Source of the DNA: Terriglobia bacterium
Lineage (GTDB): Bacteria > Acidobacteriota > Terriglobia > Acidiferrales > UBA7541
Assembly: GCA_020073585.1 (NCBI GenBank)
Contig: JAIQEV010000031.1
Span: forward strand, 1 to 42,212
Direction: 5' to 3'
DNA length: 42,212 bases
Part shown: piece after piece, positions 7,665-14,616 of the stretch
Layout of the letters: each line of letters begins with the position of its first letter
Numbering within the stretch: position 1 is the first letter of the stretch
Program-made: the position numbers and the translations under genes
The notes under the pieces: generated by a model
Told to the model about the DNA's origin: nothing
Databases searched by the model: none
Seen by the model: only the letters and a program-made list of their open reading frames with translations

Positions 7665-8285
7665 ATGACTCATACTTTACATCGTACCGGCGACTTGCAG
7701 AGTATAAAAGAAGATTTCCCCATGCTGACCCACGTGGCCAGGGGTTTCAACGACCAAGGGGCCAGCGTCCGGCTGAAAAAAATTGCCCAGACCATGACCA
7801 AATATACGGACCTCCATTTCGGGGACTGCAAGGTGGGTAATAAATACCTGATGGACTCCGCGGAAATTATGGACAAGCTCACCGTAGGCTGCCAGGTGGT
7901 ATTCAAAGATAAAGAAAGCCTCATCGGCTGCATGAAGGAATTAAAGCAGATCGACCAGGGTATTTCCATCGTCGTATCGGGGATATTCGAGGAGGTTTTC
8001 GAGTGCTGTGATAAGGCCGGCCTTAAACCGCCGCTGATCGAGTTTGCCCTCGGAGTTCACGGCAATACCAAGAGGCTCTGGCCCCCGGAAATTCTGGAAT
8101 TCGTGACCATGTGCGGCCACGGGCTGGTCTCCGGCCGCCTGGTGAAAAAGATGGTCGAGGATATAAAGAAGAACAAGATCACCGCGGAAAAGGCGGCCAT
8201 TGAACTGGCCAAGCCCTGCCTCTGCGGAATCTTCAACCCCGACCGGGCCGCCAAATTATTAAAGAGAATGACCGGCCAGTTGTAG
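7665..8285 (+). CDS. Unrecognised 206-residue protein in the AOR cluster
   Basis: The gene has a strong AAAGGAGATATC site before its ATG and codon use like its neighbours, so it is real, but I do not recognise the family. The product is soluble, with no signal peptide or membrane segment. It has scattered cysteines (GDCKVGNK, VGCQVV, LIGCMKE, FECCDKAG, TMCGHGL) and a C-terminal KPCLCGIFNPDRAAKLL motif that could bind metal. The middle (QGISIVVSGIFEEVFECCDKAGLKPPLIEFALGVHG) looks like an alpha/beta core. The TAG stop (8283-8285) lies inside a palindromic repeat. Its place between ferredoxin and PdxA2-like genes suggests a part in the same redox or catabolic unit, but no activity can be assigned. 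Confidence 0.8.
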   Translation: MTHTLHRTGDLQSIKEDFPMLTHVARGFNDQGASVRLKKIAQTMTKYTDLHFGDCKVGNKYLMDSAEIMDKLTVGCQVVFKDKESLIGCMKELKQIDQGISIVVSGIFEEVFECCDKAGLKPPLIEFALGVHGNTKRLWPPEILEFVTMCGHGLVSGRLVKKMVEDIKKNKITAEKAAIELAKPCLCGIFNPDRAAKLLKRMTGQL

Positions 8286-8310
8286 GGGCGGGTTTGAAAC
8301 CCGCCCCTAC
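8282..8310. repeat. Palindromic GTAGGGGC-type repeat, copy 4
   Basis: The arms GTAGGGGCGGGTTT and AAACCCGCCCCTAC are complementary around one central base. Its second to fourth bases supply the TAG stop of the preceding gene. Copy 5 lies 25 bases downstream. Confidence 0.85.
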
Positions 8311-8334
8311 AGGTGAGAACATAGCTATTCCCCC

Positions 8335-8362
8335 GTAGGGGCAATTCATGAATTGCCCCTGC
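8335..8362. repeat. Palindromic GTAGGGGC-type repeat, copy 5
   Basis: The arms GTAGGGGCAATTCA and TGAATTGCCCCTGC are complementary except at one outer pair. It lies just upstream of the PdxA2-like gene. A TTG inside it (8353) is in frame with that gene, but the true start is farther down. Confidence 0.85.
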
Positions 8363-8397
8363 ATATTTTCCCGCTTTTAAATAGGAGAAAAATTATT

Positions 8398-9414
8398 TTG
8401 GACTCCCTTCAAAAACCACGTCCCAAAGTCGCTGTGATCATGGGGGATGCCACGGGCATCGGCCCGGAAATCGTGGCCAAGTCCCTGAGCACTGAGGAGA
8501 CCCGCCGGATCTGTATGCCCGCTGTCATCGGAGATTCCCGGGTGATGGCCGAGGCCATCAAGCTCACCAAGGTCCCCTTGAAGATCGTCCCCCGAAAAAA
8601 CTGGAAAGAGGTGACCGGTGAGCCCGGCCTGGTGGAGATGTTTGACCTGGCCAACCTCGACCCGAAAGATTACAAAATGGGCGAGGTCAATGCAAAAGCC
8701 GGGAAGGCTTGCCTCCAGTACCTGGATTTCGCTATCGCCCAGGCCATGGACGGCCAGGCCGACGCCGTCGTTTTCGCTCCCCTGAACAAGCTGGCCATGA
8801 GCCTGGGCGGGTCCGACTTTAAAGATGAGCACGGCTATTTTGCTAGACACACCAAGTCGGAACTTTACGGAGAGATCAACGCCCTGGACCCCCTCTTTAC
8901 CTCCCGGGTCACGTCCCATATCGGGTTTCGGGACATTGCCAACCGTCTCACCCCAGAAAGGATTGTAAAGGCCGTCAAACTCCTCCATCAAACCATGCGC
9001 CGGGCCGGCATCCCCAGCCCCAAGATCGGCGTTGCCGCACTCAACCCCCACGGAGGCGAGAAAGGCCTTTTTGGCCCGGAAGAAGATACGATCATCAAGC
9101 CTGCGGTGGAGATGGCCCGGGCTGAGGGGATGGATGTGGTCGGGCCCTACCCCGCGGATACGATCTTTGTGCGCGCCCGCCGGGGTGAATTTTCCGGGGT
9201 CGTGACCATGTATCACGACCAGGGCCAGATCGCCACCAAGCTTCTGGGATTCGATCGCGGCGTGACCGTGGCGGGGGGACATCCGATCGTCGTCACCACC
9301 CCGGCTCACGGGACCGCCCATGATATCGCCGGCAAAGGAATCGCGGATATCGGAGCCTTCCAGGCCGCCCTGCGGATTGCCGTGCGAATGGCCCAACGTT
9401 CTAAGAAAAGCTGA
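8398..9414 (+). CDS. PdxA/PdxA2-like 4-phospho-hydroxyacid dehydrogenase
   Basis: NAD- and metal-dependent dehydrogenase of the PdxA family. Canonical PdxA oxidises 4-hydroxythreonine 4-phosphate for vitamin B6; the PdxA2 branch oxidises phosphorylated D-threonate or D-erythronate in catabolic clusters. The opening VIMGDATGIGPEIVAKSL is the family signature. The metal-site histidines are in DEHGYFARHT, NPHGGEKGLFGPEE and MYHDQGQIATKL, and the tail motif VAGGHPIVVTTPAHGTAHDIAGKG is intact. I place the start at TTG 8398 because AGGAGA lies nine bases upstream; the in-frame TTG at 8353 lies inside a repeat and has no such site. Catabolic neighbours favour a PdxA2-type role over B6 synthesis, but no sugar-acid kinase gene is seen here. 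Confidence 0.88.
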   Translation: MDSLQKPRPKVAVIMGDATGIGPEIVAKSLSTEETRRICMPAVIGDSRVMAEAIKLTKVPLKIVPRKNWKEVTGEPGLVEMFDLANLDPKDYKMGEVNAKAGKACLQYLDFAIAQAMDGQADAVVFAPLNKLAMSLGGSDFKDEHGYFARHTKSELYGEINALDPLFTSRVTSHIGFRDIANRLTPERIVKAVKLLHQTMRRAGIPSPKIGVAALNPHGGEKGLFGPEEDTIIKPAVEMARAEGMDVVGPYPADTIFVRARRGEFSGVVTMYHDQGQIATKLLGFDRGVTVAGGHPIVVTTPAHGTAHDIAGKGIADIGAFQAALRIAVRMAQRSKKS

Positions 9415-9431
9415 CGATGATTTAGCTTGCT

Positions 9432-9448
9432 TTGTCCCAAGGGGACAA
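9432..9448 (+). terminator. Weak terminator-like hairpin after the PdxA2-like gene
   Basis: TTGTCCC and GGGACAA pair around a three-base loop, 17 bases after the stop codon. The following sequence is A/T-rich without a clear T run. Confidence 0.4.
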
Positions 9449-9478
9449 TTAGAATTTATTTATAAGCAGTCACTATCA

Positions 9479-9635
9479 AATCCGAAACACGAAATTCGAA
9501 ATCCGAAATAAATTCGAATTTCCTAAATCCCAAAATTCCGTACGGGATTTTTGTAGGGGTGCACTGCTGTGCGCCCTGTTTTGAGATTCGGGTTTAGGTA
9601 TTTTTTCGGATTTCGATATTCGAATTTCGGATTTA
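9479..9635. repeat. Long AT-rich inverted repeat upstream of the last ferredoxin
   Basis: The left arm (about 9479-9534) includes CGAAATCCGAAATAAATTCG. The right arm (about 9586-9635) includes TTCGGATTTCGATATTCG, which is near-complementary. The loop holds a degenerate GTAGGGGT-type palindrome (9553-9577), as if one element sat inside the other. It is built like the element at 6255-6396. Confidence 0.8.
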
Positions 9636-9654
9636 TTTTTGTGTAGGGGGAGTC

Positions 9655-10173
9655 ATGAAGGTCATCGGAGTTCATCTGGATCGCTGCACCGGATGCAAAA
9701 CCTGCGAACTGTACTGCGCGGCTGAAAGGGGGAGCGACGGGAAAACCCTCTTAAAAGCCGTTCAGGAGTCCCCGACTCCAAGGCCTCGCGTCCGCGTGGA
9801 AGGAAGCAATCAGCTGCCCATCGCCATGCACTGCCGCCACTGCCTCAACGCCCCCTGCGTGGATGCCTGCCTGACCGGAGCTTTGACCCGCGAGCCCAAG
9901 TCCAACCTGGTGGTCGTCCAGGAGGACCGCTGCATCGCCTGCTGGACCTGCACCATGTTCTGCCCCTACGGGGTGATATATCCCTGGCCAGACCGAAAAA
10001 TCGCCCTGAAATGCGACCGGTGCGCCTTCATGGACAACCCGGTTTGCGTGGAGGTCTGCCCCTGCAAGGCGCTGGAACTGGTGGATGTGGCCCCCTTGTC
10101 CGGCTCACGAGTCACGTCTCTCAAGGGAGGAGCGCCGCGCAACGCTCAGGAAAGCGTTGCGCGGCGCCGTTGA
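9655..10173 (+). CDS. Four-cluster polyferredoxin (HycB/DmsB-like), C-terminus probably replaced
   Basis: Electron-transfer subunit with four [4Fe-4S] cysteine groups: C-TG-C-KT-C-ELY-C near the start, CRHCLNAPCVDAC, CIACWTCTMFC, and CDRCAFMDNPVCVEVCP. This is the pattern of the iron-sulfur subunits of DmsABC-type oxidoreductases and of CO dehydrogenase-linked ferredoxins. The start has a GGGGGAG site. After LELVDV (about base 10,090) the sequence turns into Ser/Gly/Arg-rich residues (SGSRVTSLKGGAPRNAQESVARRR) that include half of a GC-rich hairpin. These do not look like a ferredoxin end. I infer that the natural C-terminus was lost at the junction to the acidobacterial segment. It probably served the AOR-like enzyme or a partner gene now missing. 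Confidence 0.88.
   Translation: MKVIGVHLDRCTGCKTCELYCAAERGSDGKTLLKAVQESPTPRPRVRVEGSNQLPIAMHCRHCLNAPCVDACLTGALTREPKSNLVVVQEDRCIACWTCTMFCPYGVIYPWPDRKIALKCDRCAFMDNPVCVEVCPCKALELVDVAPLSGSRVTSLKGGAPRNAQESVARRR
10131..10170. terminator. Strong GC hairpin at the junction of the two backgrounds
   Basis: GCGCCGCGCAACGCT and AGCGTTGCGCGGCGC form a 15-base perfect stem with a six-base loop. It lies inside the odd tail of the ferredoxin frame and has the base composition of the right-hand segment. It may be a terminator from that genome; no T run follows on either strand. Confidence 0.6.
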
Positions 10174-10609
10174 GGATTCTGGCAGGCTGGTTGTGAATTA
10201 CTGTAGTGGTCGTGGCAGGAGCCTGCTGCGGCGAAGACGCGCGGCGTTCCCCCCAGCCGGTCGTTTGGCTGCGGAGAAGTTTTTCTCGAAATAGAGCGTT
10301 GCTTCGATTGCCGTGTCCTTGCCGCCGCTCAGCTTTACTTTCTAGAATCGGTTCCCGCGAACATTTCCTTCGGGAATCGATTCCCCGATGCCCATTCCTT
10401 GTGCACCGCGCATGCCACTCCGCGCGCGAGTAAACCGTGTGCTGGCATGGGGATAGGGATGCTCGCTGGGAGCGCGCTGCATTAAGTCGGGAATTTGTGT
10501 CGGAGTGGCACAAAACGTATGGTCAAATCGGCCTGAATTCTCGGGCAAAAACTTTTCCTGGGCCTGTGGAAATCTTCCGGCGATGGATCGCGGCCCTGCG
10601 CGGCCGGGA
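10174..10609. other. 436-base gap without a supported gene
   Basis: It lies downstream of the NtrC-type regulator, which reads toward it. I see no convincing coding frame. It contains the perfect palindrome GGGAATCGATTCCC (10372-10385) and, 27 bases upstream, a related half-site, GAATCGGTTCCCG, so a protein-binding site is possible. No gene start lies near them, so their target is unclear. Confidence 0.5.
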
Positions 10610-12040
10610 CTAGGCGGCGGCGCCCCCGGATTTGGCGGCGTTGTCCTTGGCGTCGCGCTTGAGGTAGCGGTACAGGCTGGTGCGCCCGATGCCCAGGATC
10701 TGCGCCGCGCGCAGGCGGTTGCCCTGGCACATGTCCAGAACCCGCTGGATGTGCAGGCGGCGCACTTCGTCCAGGGAGAGCGGGCGCCAGGCATCGCGGT
10801 CGGCGGGCTGCGGTTCGGGCTTCTGCAGATGCTCGGGAAAATCGCCGATGTCCACGAACTGTCCGGTGGCGGTGATGCAGGCGCTGGAGATCACGTTTTC
10901 CAGTTCGCGTACGTTGCCCGGCCAGGCATATTGCAGCAGCACGGTCTGCGCCCGGCGGGTCAGCCCGGCGATCTGCTTGCCGTAGGCCTCGTTATATTTT
11001 TTCAGGAAAAACTGGATCAGCAAGGGAATGTCCTCGAGCCGCGCGCTCAGCGGGGGAATGCGAATCTGGATGGAACTCAGCCGGTAGTAGAGGTCCTCGC
11101 GGAAACGCCCGGCGAGCACTTCGGCGCGCAGGTCGCTGTTGGTGGCGGCGATGAGCCGCACGTTCACCTGGCGCACTTCCGGCGAGCCGATGCGCTGGAT
11201 CTCGCGGTTCTGGATCACCCGCAGCAGCTTGGCCTGCATGGCCAGGGAGGTCTCGCCGACCTCGTCGAGAAAGACCGTGCCGCCGTTGGCGTATTCGAAC
11301 AGCCCCGGGCGGGTGTCCGTGGCGCCCGTGAAGGCTCCGCGCAAGTGGCCGAAGAGCTGGCTTTCCAGCAGCGTGTCCACCATGGCCGAGCAGTTGCATA
11401 TCGCCAGGCGCTGCTGCGCCACCGGGCTCAACTGGTGGATGGCCCGGGCCACGAGCTCCTTGCCCGTTCCCGTGGCGCCGATCAGCAGCACGTTGGTGTA
11501 ATGCCGCGCCACTTTGCGCGCCAGGTCGAAGACCTCCAGCATCGCCGGGCTCTTGCCCACGATGCCGTGGAACTCGTGGTCTTTCAGGAGCTGCTCTTCG
11601 AGCTGGTGCACCCGGCGCCGCTGGTCGTAGAGCACGGCCACTTCGTCCAGCGTGCGGCGCAGCCGCCCGTAGTCGATGGGCTTGGGCAGAAAGTCGTAGG
11701 CCCCCCGGCGGATGGCATCCACCGCCGATTCCAGCGAGTACCCGCCGGTGGTCAGCACCACGTGCACCCCCGGGTCGATGCCCAGGGCGTGATCCAGAAA
11801 GGCGAAGCCGTCCATGGCCGGCATCTGCACGTCGGCCAGAATGAAGCGGCAGCGCCCGTGGCGGATCAGCTCCAGGGCTTCCTGGGGATCGGAAGTGGTG
11901 ACGGGATCGTATCCGCATTGCGTGACCAGCGCGGCGAGGGCATCCAGCTGCGCCGGATCGTCATCCAGGATGCACGGAATGAGTGCCGTTGTGGAGCCGC
12001 TGGGTACCGCAACTTTTTGCACGGCGTTGGCCATAGCCAT
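10610..12040 (-). CDS. NtrC-family sigma-54-dependent response regulator
   Basis: Two-component regulator that activates sigma-54 promoters when phosphorylated. The 476 residues hold three parts. The receiver domain (residues about 20-140) has LDDD, phospho-acceptor Asp in LADVQMPAMDG, LTTGG and LPKP. The AAA+ domain has Walker A GATGTGKE, sigma-54 contact loop GAFTGA and FLDEVGE. The C-terminal Fis-type helix-turn-helix is RAAQILGIGRTSLYRYLKR. ATG 12040 is only four bases from AAGGA; ATG 12034, two codons on, has better spacing and may be the true start. No histidine kinase gene is adjacent, so it is an orphan regulator here and its signal is unknown. Confidence 0.95.
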   Translation of the reverse strand: MAMANAVQKVAVPSGSTTALIPCILDDDPAQLDALAALVTQCGYDPVTTSDPQEALELIRHGRCRFILADVQMPAMDGFAFLDHALGIDPGVHVVLTTGGYSLESAVDAIRRGAYDFLPKPIDYGRLRRTLDEVAVLYDQRRRVHQLEEQLLKDHEFHGIVGKSPAMLEVFDLARKVARHYTNVLLIGATGTGKELVARAIHQLSPVAQQRLAICNCSAMVDTLLESQLFGHLRGAFTGATDTRPGLFEYANGGTVFLDEVGETSLAMQAKLLRVIQNREIQRIGSPEVRQVNVRLIAATNSDLRAEVLAGRFREDLYYRLSSIQIRIPPLSARLEDIPLLIQFFLKKYNEAYGKQIAGLTRRAQTVLLQYAWPGNVRELENVISSACITATGQFVDIGDFPEHLQKPEPQPADRDAWRPLSLDEVRRLHIQRVLDMCQGNRLRAAQILGIGRTSLYRYLKRDAKDNAAKSGGAAA

Positions 12041-12239
12041 TCCTTAGGCAAGGCCTGTGCCAACCTGGCCATTCGCTCGCGGTTTCTCGCCGGGCATCTC
12101 GCGGGAACCGGCCTCCTCGGGAAGTTGCGCCCAAGGAGTTCGATTTGCACAGCTTAGGGAAATGGAGCAGAAGGGCTAGTACCCGGGACGCGGGGAATTT
12201 GCCCGGGAGCAGGAGCAATATCTGGCGCACAACAAAATT

Positions 12240-12263
12240 CAAAACGGTTCACTGTGCCGTTTT
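12240..12263 (-). terminator. Rho-independent terminator after the small unknown gene
   Basis: AAAACGG and CCGTTTT pair around a nine-base loop. Read on the minus strand, the hairpin is followed by the T-rich run GAATTTTGTTG. It lies about 80 bases beyond the stop of the minus-strand gene at 12346-12663, in the otherwise empty 12041-12345 gap. Confidence 0.6.
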
Positions 12264-12345
12264 GGCGCGAATCCCCATGCCTTCCGCCCGCCCGCGCTCC
12301 CGCCGGGATCTGCCGGTTTGTCCGCAGCCTTGCTGCCAAGGCTTC

Positions 12346-12663
12346 TCAATGGATGGTCTTGCTCGTCGGTTTGCTGCGTCCCTGTACCTGGCGGAGCCGG
12401 TATTCGCAGTAGCCGTTCTGCTCGGCTTGCAGCGGGTCCACTTCGTAGGGCATTGGATAGCCGCGCTCGGCCGCGGAGGTCTGGAGCAGGCGCACGAAGA
12501 CGACCGATCCTTTGCGCAGCGGCCGCCGCAGTTTGACCCGCTTGCCGGTCTCCTCATCCCATGCGATGTCCGCCTTTTCGACAAAGAAGATTTCGTCCAG
12601 GTCCCAGCCGGAAACTTCCACGCGATAAAGACCGCGTGCGCCGTGCGTCTCCGTCAACAGCAT
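12346..12663 (-). CDS. Small unrecognised protein, 105 residues
   Basis: Start ATG 12663 is chosen because GGAGGCGAAGC precedes it on the minus strand; the frame stays open farther upstream but that part has no coding look. The product (MLLTETHGARGLYRVEVSGWDLDEIFFVEKADIAWDEETGKRV...) is soluble, acidic in the first half and basic at the C-terminus. It has no signal peptide or membrane segment. The pattern of short strands (YRVEVSGWDLDEIFFVEKADIAWDEETG, VVFVRLLQ) suggests a small beta-barrel, but I do not recognise a family. It lies between the regulator and the protease gene, separated from both, and has its own terminator-like hairpin. Confidence 0.65.
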   Translation of the reverse strand: MLLTETHGARGLYRVEVSGWDLDEIFFVEKADIAWDEETGKRVKLRRPLRKGSVVFVRLLQTSAAERGYPMPYEVDPLQAEQNGYCEYRLRQVQGRSKPTSKTIH

Positions 12664-12860
12664 GCTTCGCCTCCAGTGGAACGGAATGCAGGCGAGGGAC
12701 CAAGAGGCAAAAGCTAACATATTGATTCTGGGTATGTTACGGAAAGAGCAGAGGGCCCCACTGTGCACCAGTGGGACGCCTGCTCCGTCTTGGGACATTG
12801 CGCTTCAAAACTCCACGAATCTGCGGCCAGATTCCGAAACGGAATCCGCCGCCACAGCCC

Positions 12861-13535
12861 CTAGCGCAGGCCGTAATAGAGGACGTGCAAGGCGAATCCG
12901 TAGATGTATTCGTATATGCGCCCGAAGAACAGAAACGCCGCCACCAGCCCCAGCATCGCGAAGTTGTTCTCGCGCAGCCAGTCGAGATAGCGCAGCGCCT
13001 TGCTTTCCGGCAGGAAGAGCATCACCACGGAGCTGCCGTCCAGCGGAGGCACGGGCAGAAGATTGAAGGTGCCGAGAAGGAGATTGAGCGAGAAGAAAAT
13101 GCCCAGGATGGTCGCCAGCAGCCCCGGCCCGCCCGTGGCCACGGCGCGGTGAAACCAGTGCTGGGTCACGCCCAGGCGCAGCCAGATCCCGGCGAGCAGC
13201 ATCAGCGTGAAATTGGCGCCCGGGCCCGCCAGGGCCATCCACGCCGCGCGGTGCGGGTGCCGCCGCTGCCAACTGGGATCGAAGGGCGCGCTGGCCCAGC
13301 CCATCATCGAGCCGGAGAAGACAAACGACAGCAGCGGGACCAGCACCATGCCGAACGGCTCGCGCCGGATGTGCGGCAGGGGATTCAGCGTGACCTGCCC
13401 GCCCAGCGCCGCCGTTTCGTCGCCCCCCAGCTTGGCCGCCAGCGCGTGCGCGGCTTCATGGCAGGTCGTGGAAAAGAGAAAGGCGATATACCAGAGAAAG
13501 CCAAAGACCAGGAGTTCGGGTGTGAGATCAGGCAT
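12861..13535 (-). CDS. Site-2-type membrane metalloprotease (M50 family)
   Basis: Integral-membrane zinc protease of the M50/S2P rhomboid-independent type, which cuts substrates within the membrane. The zinc motif HEAAH sits in the first membrane helix (FLFSTTCHEAAHALAAKLGG). The second motif, NLLPVPPLDGS, matches the family's NxxPxPxLDG and supplies the third ligand, Asp. The product is 224 residues with five or six hydrophobic segments and no PDZ domain, so it belongs to the short group of these proteins. No anti-sigma substrate gene is adjacent. A seven-base stem at 12757-12775 lies about 85 bases past its stop. The start ATG 13535 has only a weak ribosome site. Confidence 0.92.
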   Translation of the reverse strand: MPDLTPELLVFGFLWYIAFLFSTTCHEAAHALAAKLGGDETAALGGQVTLNPLPHIRREPFGMVLVPLLSFVFSGSMMGWASAPFDPSWQRRHPHRAAWMALAGPGANFTLMLLAGIWLRLGVTQHWFHRAVATGGPGLLATILGIFFSLNLLLGTFNLLPVPPLDGSSVVMLFLPESKALRYLDWLRENNFAMLGLVAAFLFFGRIYEYIYGFALHVLYYGLR

Positions 13536-13577
13536 AACGGATCACTGTCGTGGCTCTCCGGCGGCCGGAACACAATC

Positions 13578-13652
13578 TGGCTCCGGGGCCTGGACTCGAA
13601 CCAGGATACCCAGATTCAAAGTCTGGTGTGCTGCCAATTGCACCACCCCGGA
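13578..13652 (-). tRNA. tRNA-Gln (anticodon UUG)
   Basis: On the minus strand the acceptor arms TCCGGGG and CCCCGGA pair, with discriminator G and encoded CCA. The anticodon arm is CCAGA-CTTTGAA-TCTGG, giving anticodon UUG, and the T arm is CCTGG-TTCGAGT-CCAGG. The length is 75 bases with CCA. Confidence 0.95.
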
Positions 13653-13748
13653 GCCGCGCCAAGCAGTTTAGCAGAGCCCCGCGCGCTTCGCACAATTGCA
13701 GCGCCCGTGGAATTGGAAGAGTACTTCGCTACCCGCTGGCGGAGCTGC

Positions 13749-13795
13749 GTTGACCGCTTCGCGGTCACCCAGGGAGTTGACCGCTTCGCGGTCAC
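13749..13795. repeat. Two copies of a 20-base palindromic repeat near tRNA genes
   Basis: GTTGACCGCTTCGCGGTCAC occurs at 13749-13768 and again at 13776-13795, a 27-base period. Each copy can form the hairpin TGACCGC-TTC-GCGGTCA. Inverted relatives lie in triplicate at 35926-35997, next to another tRNA-Ser, and one degenerate copy lies inside the sigma-factor gene near 32319-32336. Confidence 0.85.
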
Positions 13796-13875
13796 GCATA
13801 CAGAGAATCTCCAGCCGCAGGCGATTTCCCGCCCGCCTCGAGTTCTGCTAATCTTGTACGGTTCGTCTGGTCAGC

Positions 13876-13965
<90 letters not shown>

Positions 13966-14053
13966 CTTCTTCCTCTGGATTTGCGTGCTCACCGTTGGCT
14001 GGAATTCTTGCGCTTCGACTCCATGTTCTCCGCGTCTCTGTGGTTGAACTTTC

Positions 14054-14527
14054 CTAGAAATGGCAGGAGGCCGCGCCGCGCTTCTCCAGATAGCGCTGGT
14101 GATACTCCTCGGCGCGGTAGAACGGCCCGGCCGGCGTGATCTCCGTGGCAATCGGCCGCGCCAGTTTGCCGCTGGCTTGCCGCGCGGCCTTCGATTTCTT
14201 GGCCGCCGCTTCCTGCTCCGGCGAATGAAAAAAGATCGCCGTGCGGTACTGCGTGCCGAAGTCCGGCCCTTGCCGGTTGCGTTGCGTCGGGTCGTGCATC
14301 TCCCAGAACGCCTGGAGAAGCTGCTCGTAGCTGACCACCGCCGGGTCGAACGTCACGCGGACCACCTCGGCGTGTCCCGTTTCGCCAGTGCACACGTCCT
14401 GATACGTGGGGTTCTCGGTGCGCCCGCCCGCGTAGCCGGCCTCCGCGTCCAGCACTCCGGGGACGCGGCGAAACGCCGCTTCGATCCCCCAGAAGCATCC
14501 CGCTCCGAACGTCGCTGTCTCCGCCAT
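14054..14527 (-). CDS. msrA: Peptide-methionine (S)-S-oxide reductase MsrA
   Basis: Repairs oxidised methionine by reducing the S-sulfoxide, using thioredoxin. The catalytic motif GCFWG lies near residue 10 ([20 protein letters not shown]). [31 protein letters not shown] and [14 protein letters not shown] are typical of the family. The product is 157 residues, the compact form without a fused MsrB domain and without a signal peptide, so it is cytoplasmic. The start ATG 14527 follows GGGGAGAAGG. The C-terminus SCHF holds a possible resolving cysteine. It is read toward the tRNA-Ser and follows the secreted repeat protein on the same strand with a gap of about 90 bases. Confidence 0.96.
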   Translation of the reverse strand: MAETATFGAGCFWGIEAAFRRVPGVLDAEAGYAGGRTENPTYQDVCTGETGHAEVVRVTFDPAVVSYEQLLQAFWEMHDPTQRNRQGPDFGTQYRTAIFFHSPEQEAAAKKSKAARQASGKLARPIATEITPAGPFYRAEEYHQRYLEKRGAASCHF

Positions 14528-14616
14528 TTGCCTTCTCCCCGCACGCCTTCAAAATGCGCCCTGCATCGTGGCATCCGCTTGGATGCCGCGGGCCATTCCT
14601 TCGTTTCGCCCGAATC

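Noticed and set aside
8353-8397. Upstream TTG start for the PdxA2-like gene
   Set aside because: It lies inside a palindromic repeat, and AGGAGA is correctly spaced for TTG 8398 instead.
10490-10530. Sigma-54 promoter at GAGTGGCACAAAACGTATGG
   Set aside because: TGGCAC fits the -24 box, but no GC-containing -12 box (TTGCW) is at the required spacing, and no gene start follows.
10505-12157. 550-codon open frame opposite the NtrC-type regulator
   Set aside because: It mirrors a clear gene in GC-rich DNA; its His/Gln/Ala/Gly-rich product is typical of antisense frames.
13749-13795. Repeats near tRNA genes as a CRISPR array
   Set aside because: Only two or three units with 6-7-base spacers and no cas genes; the unit itself is the palindrome.
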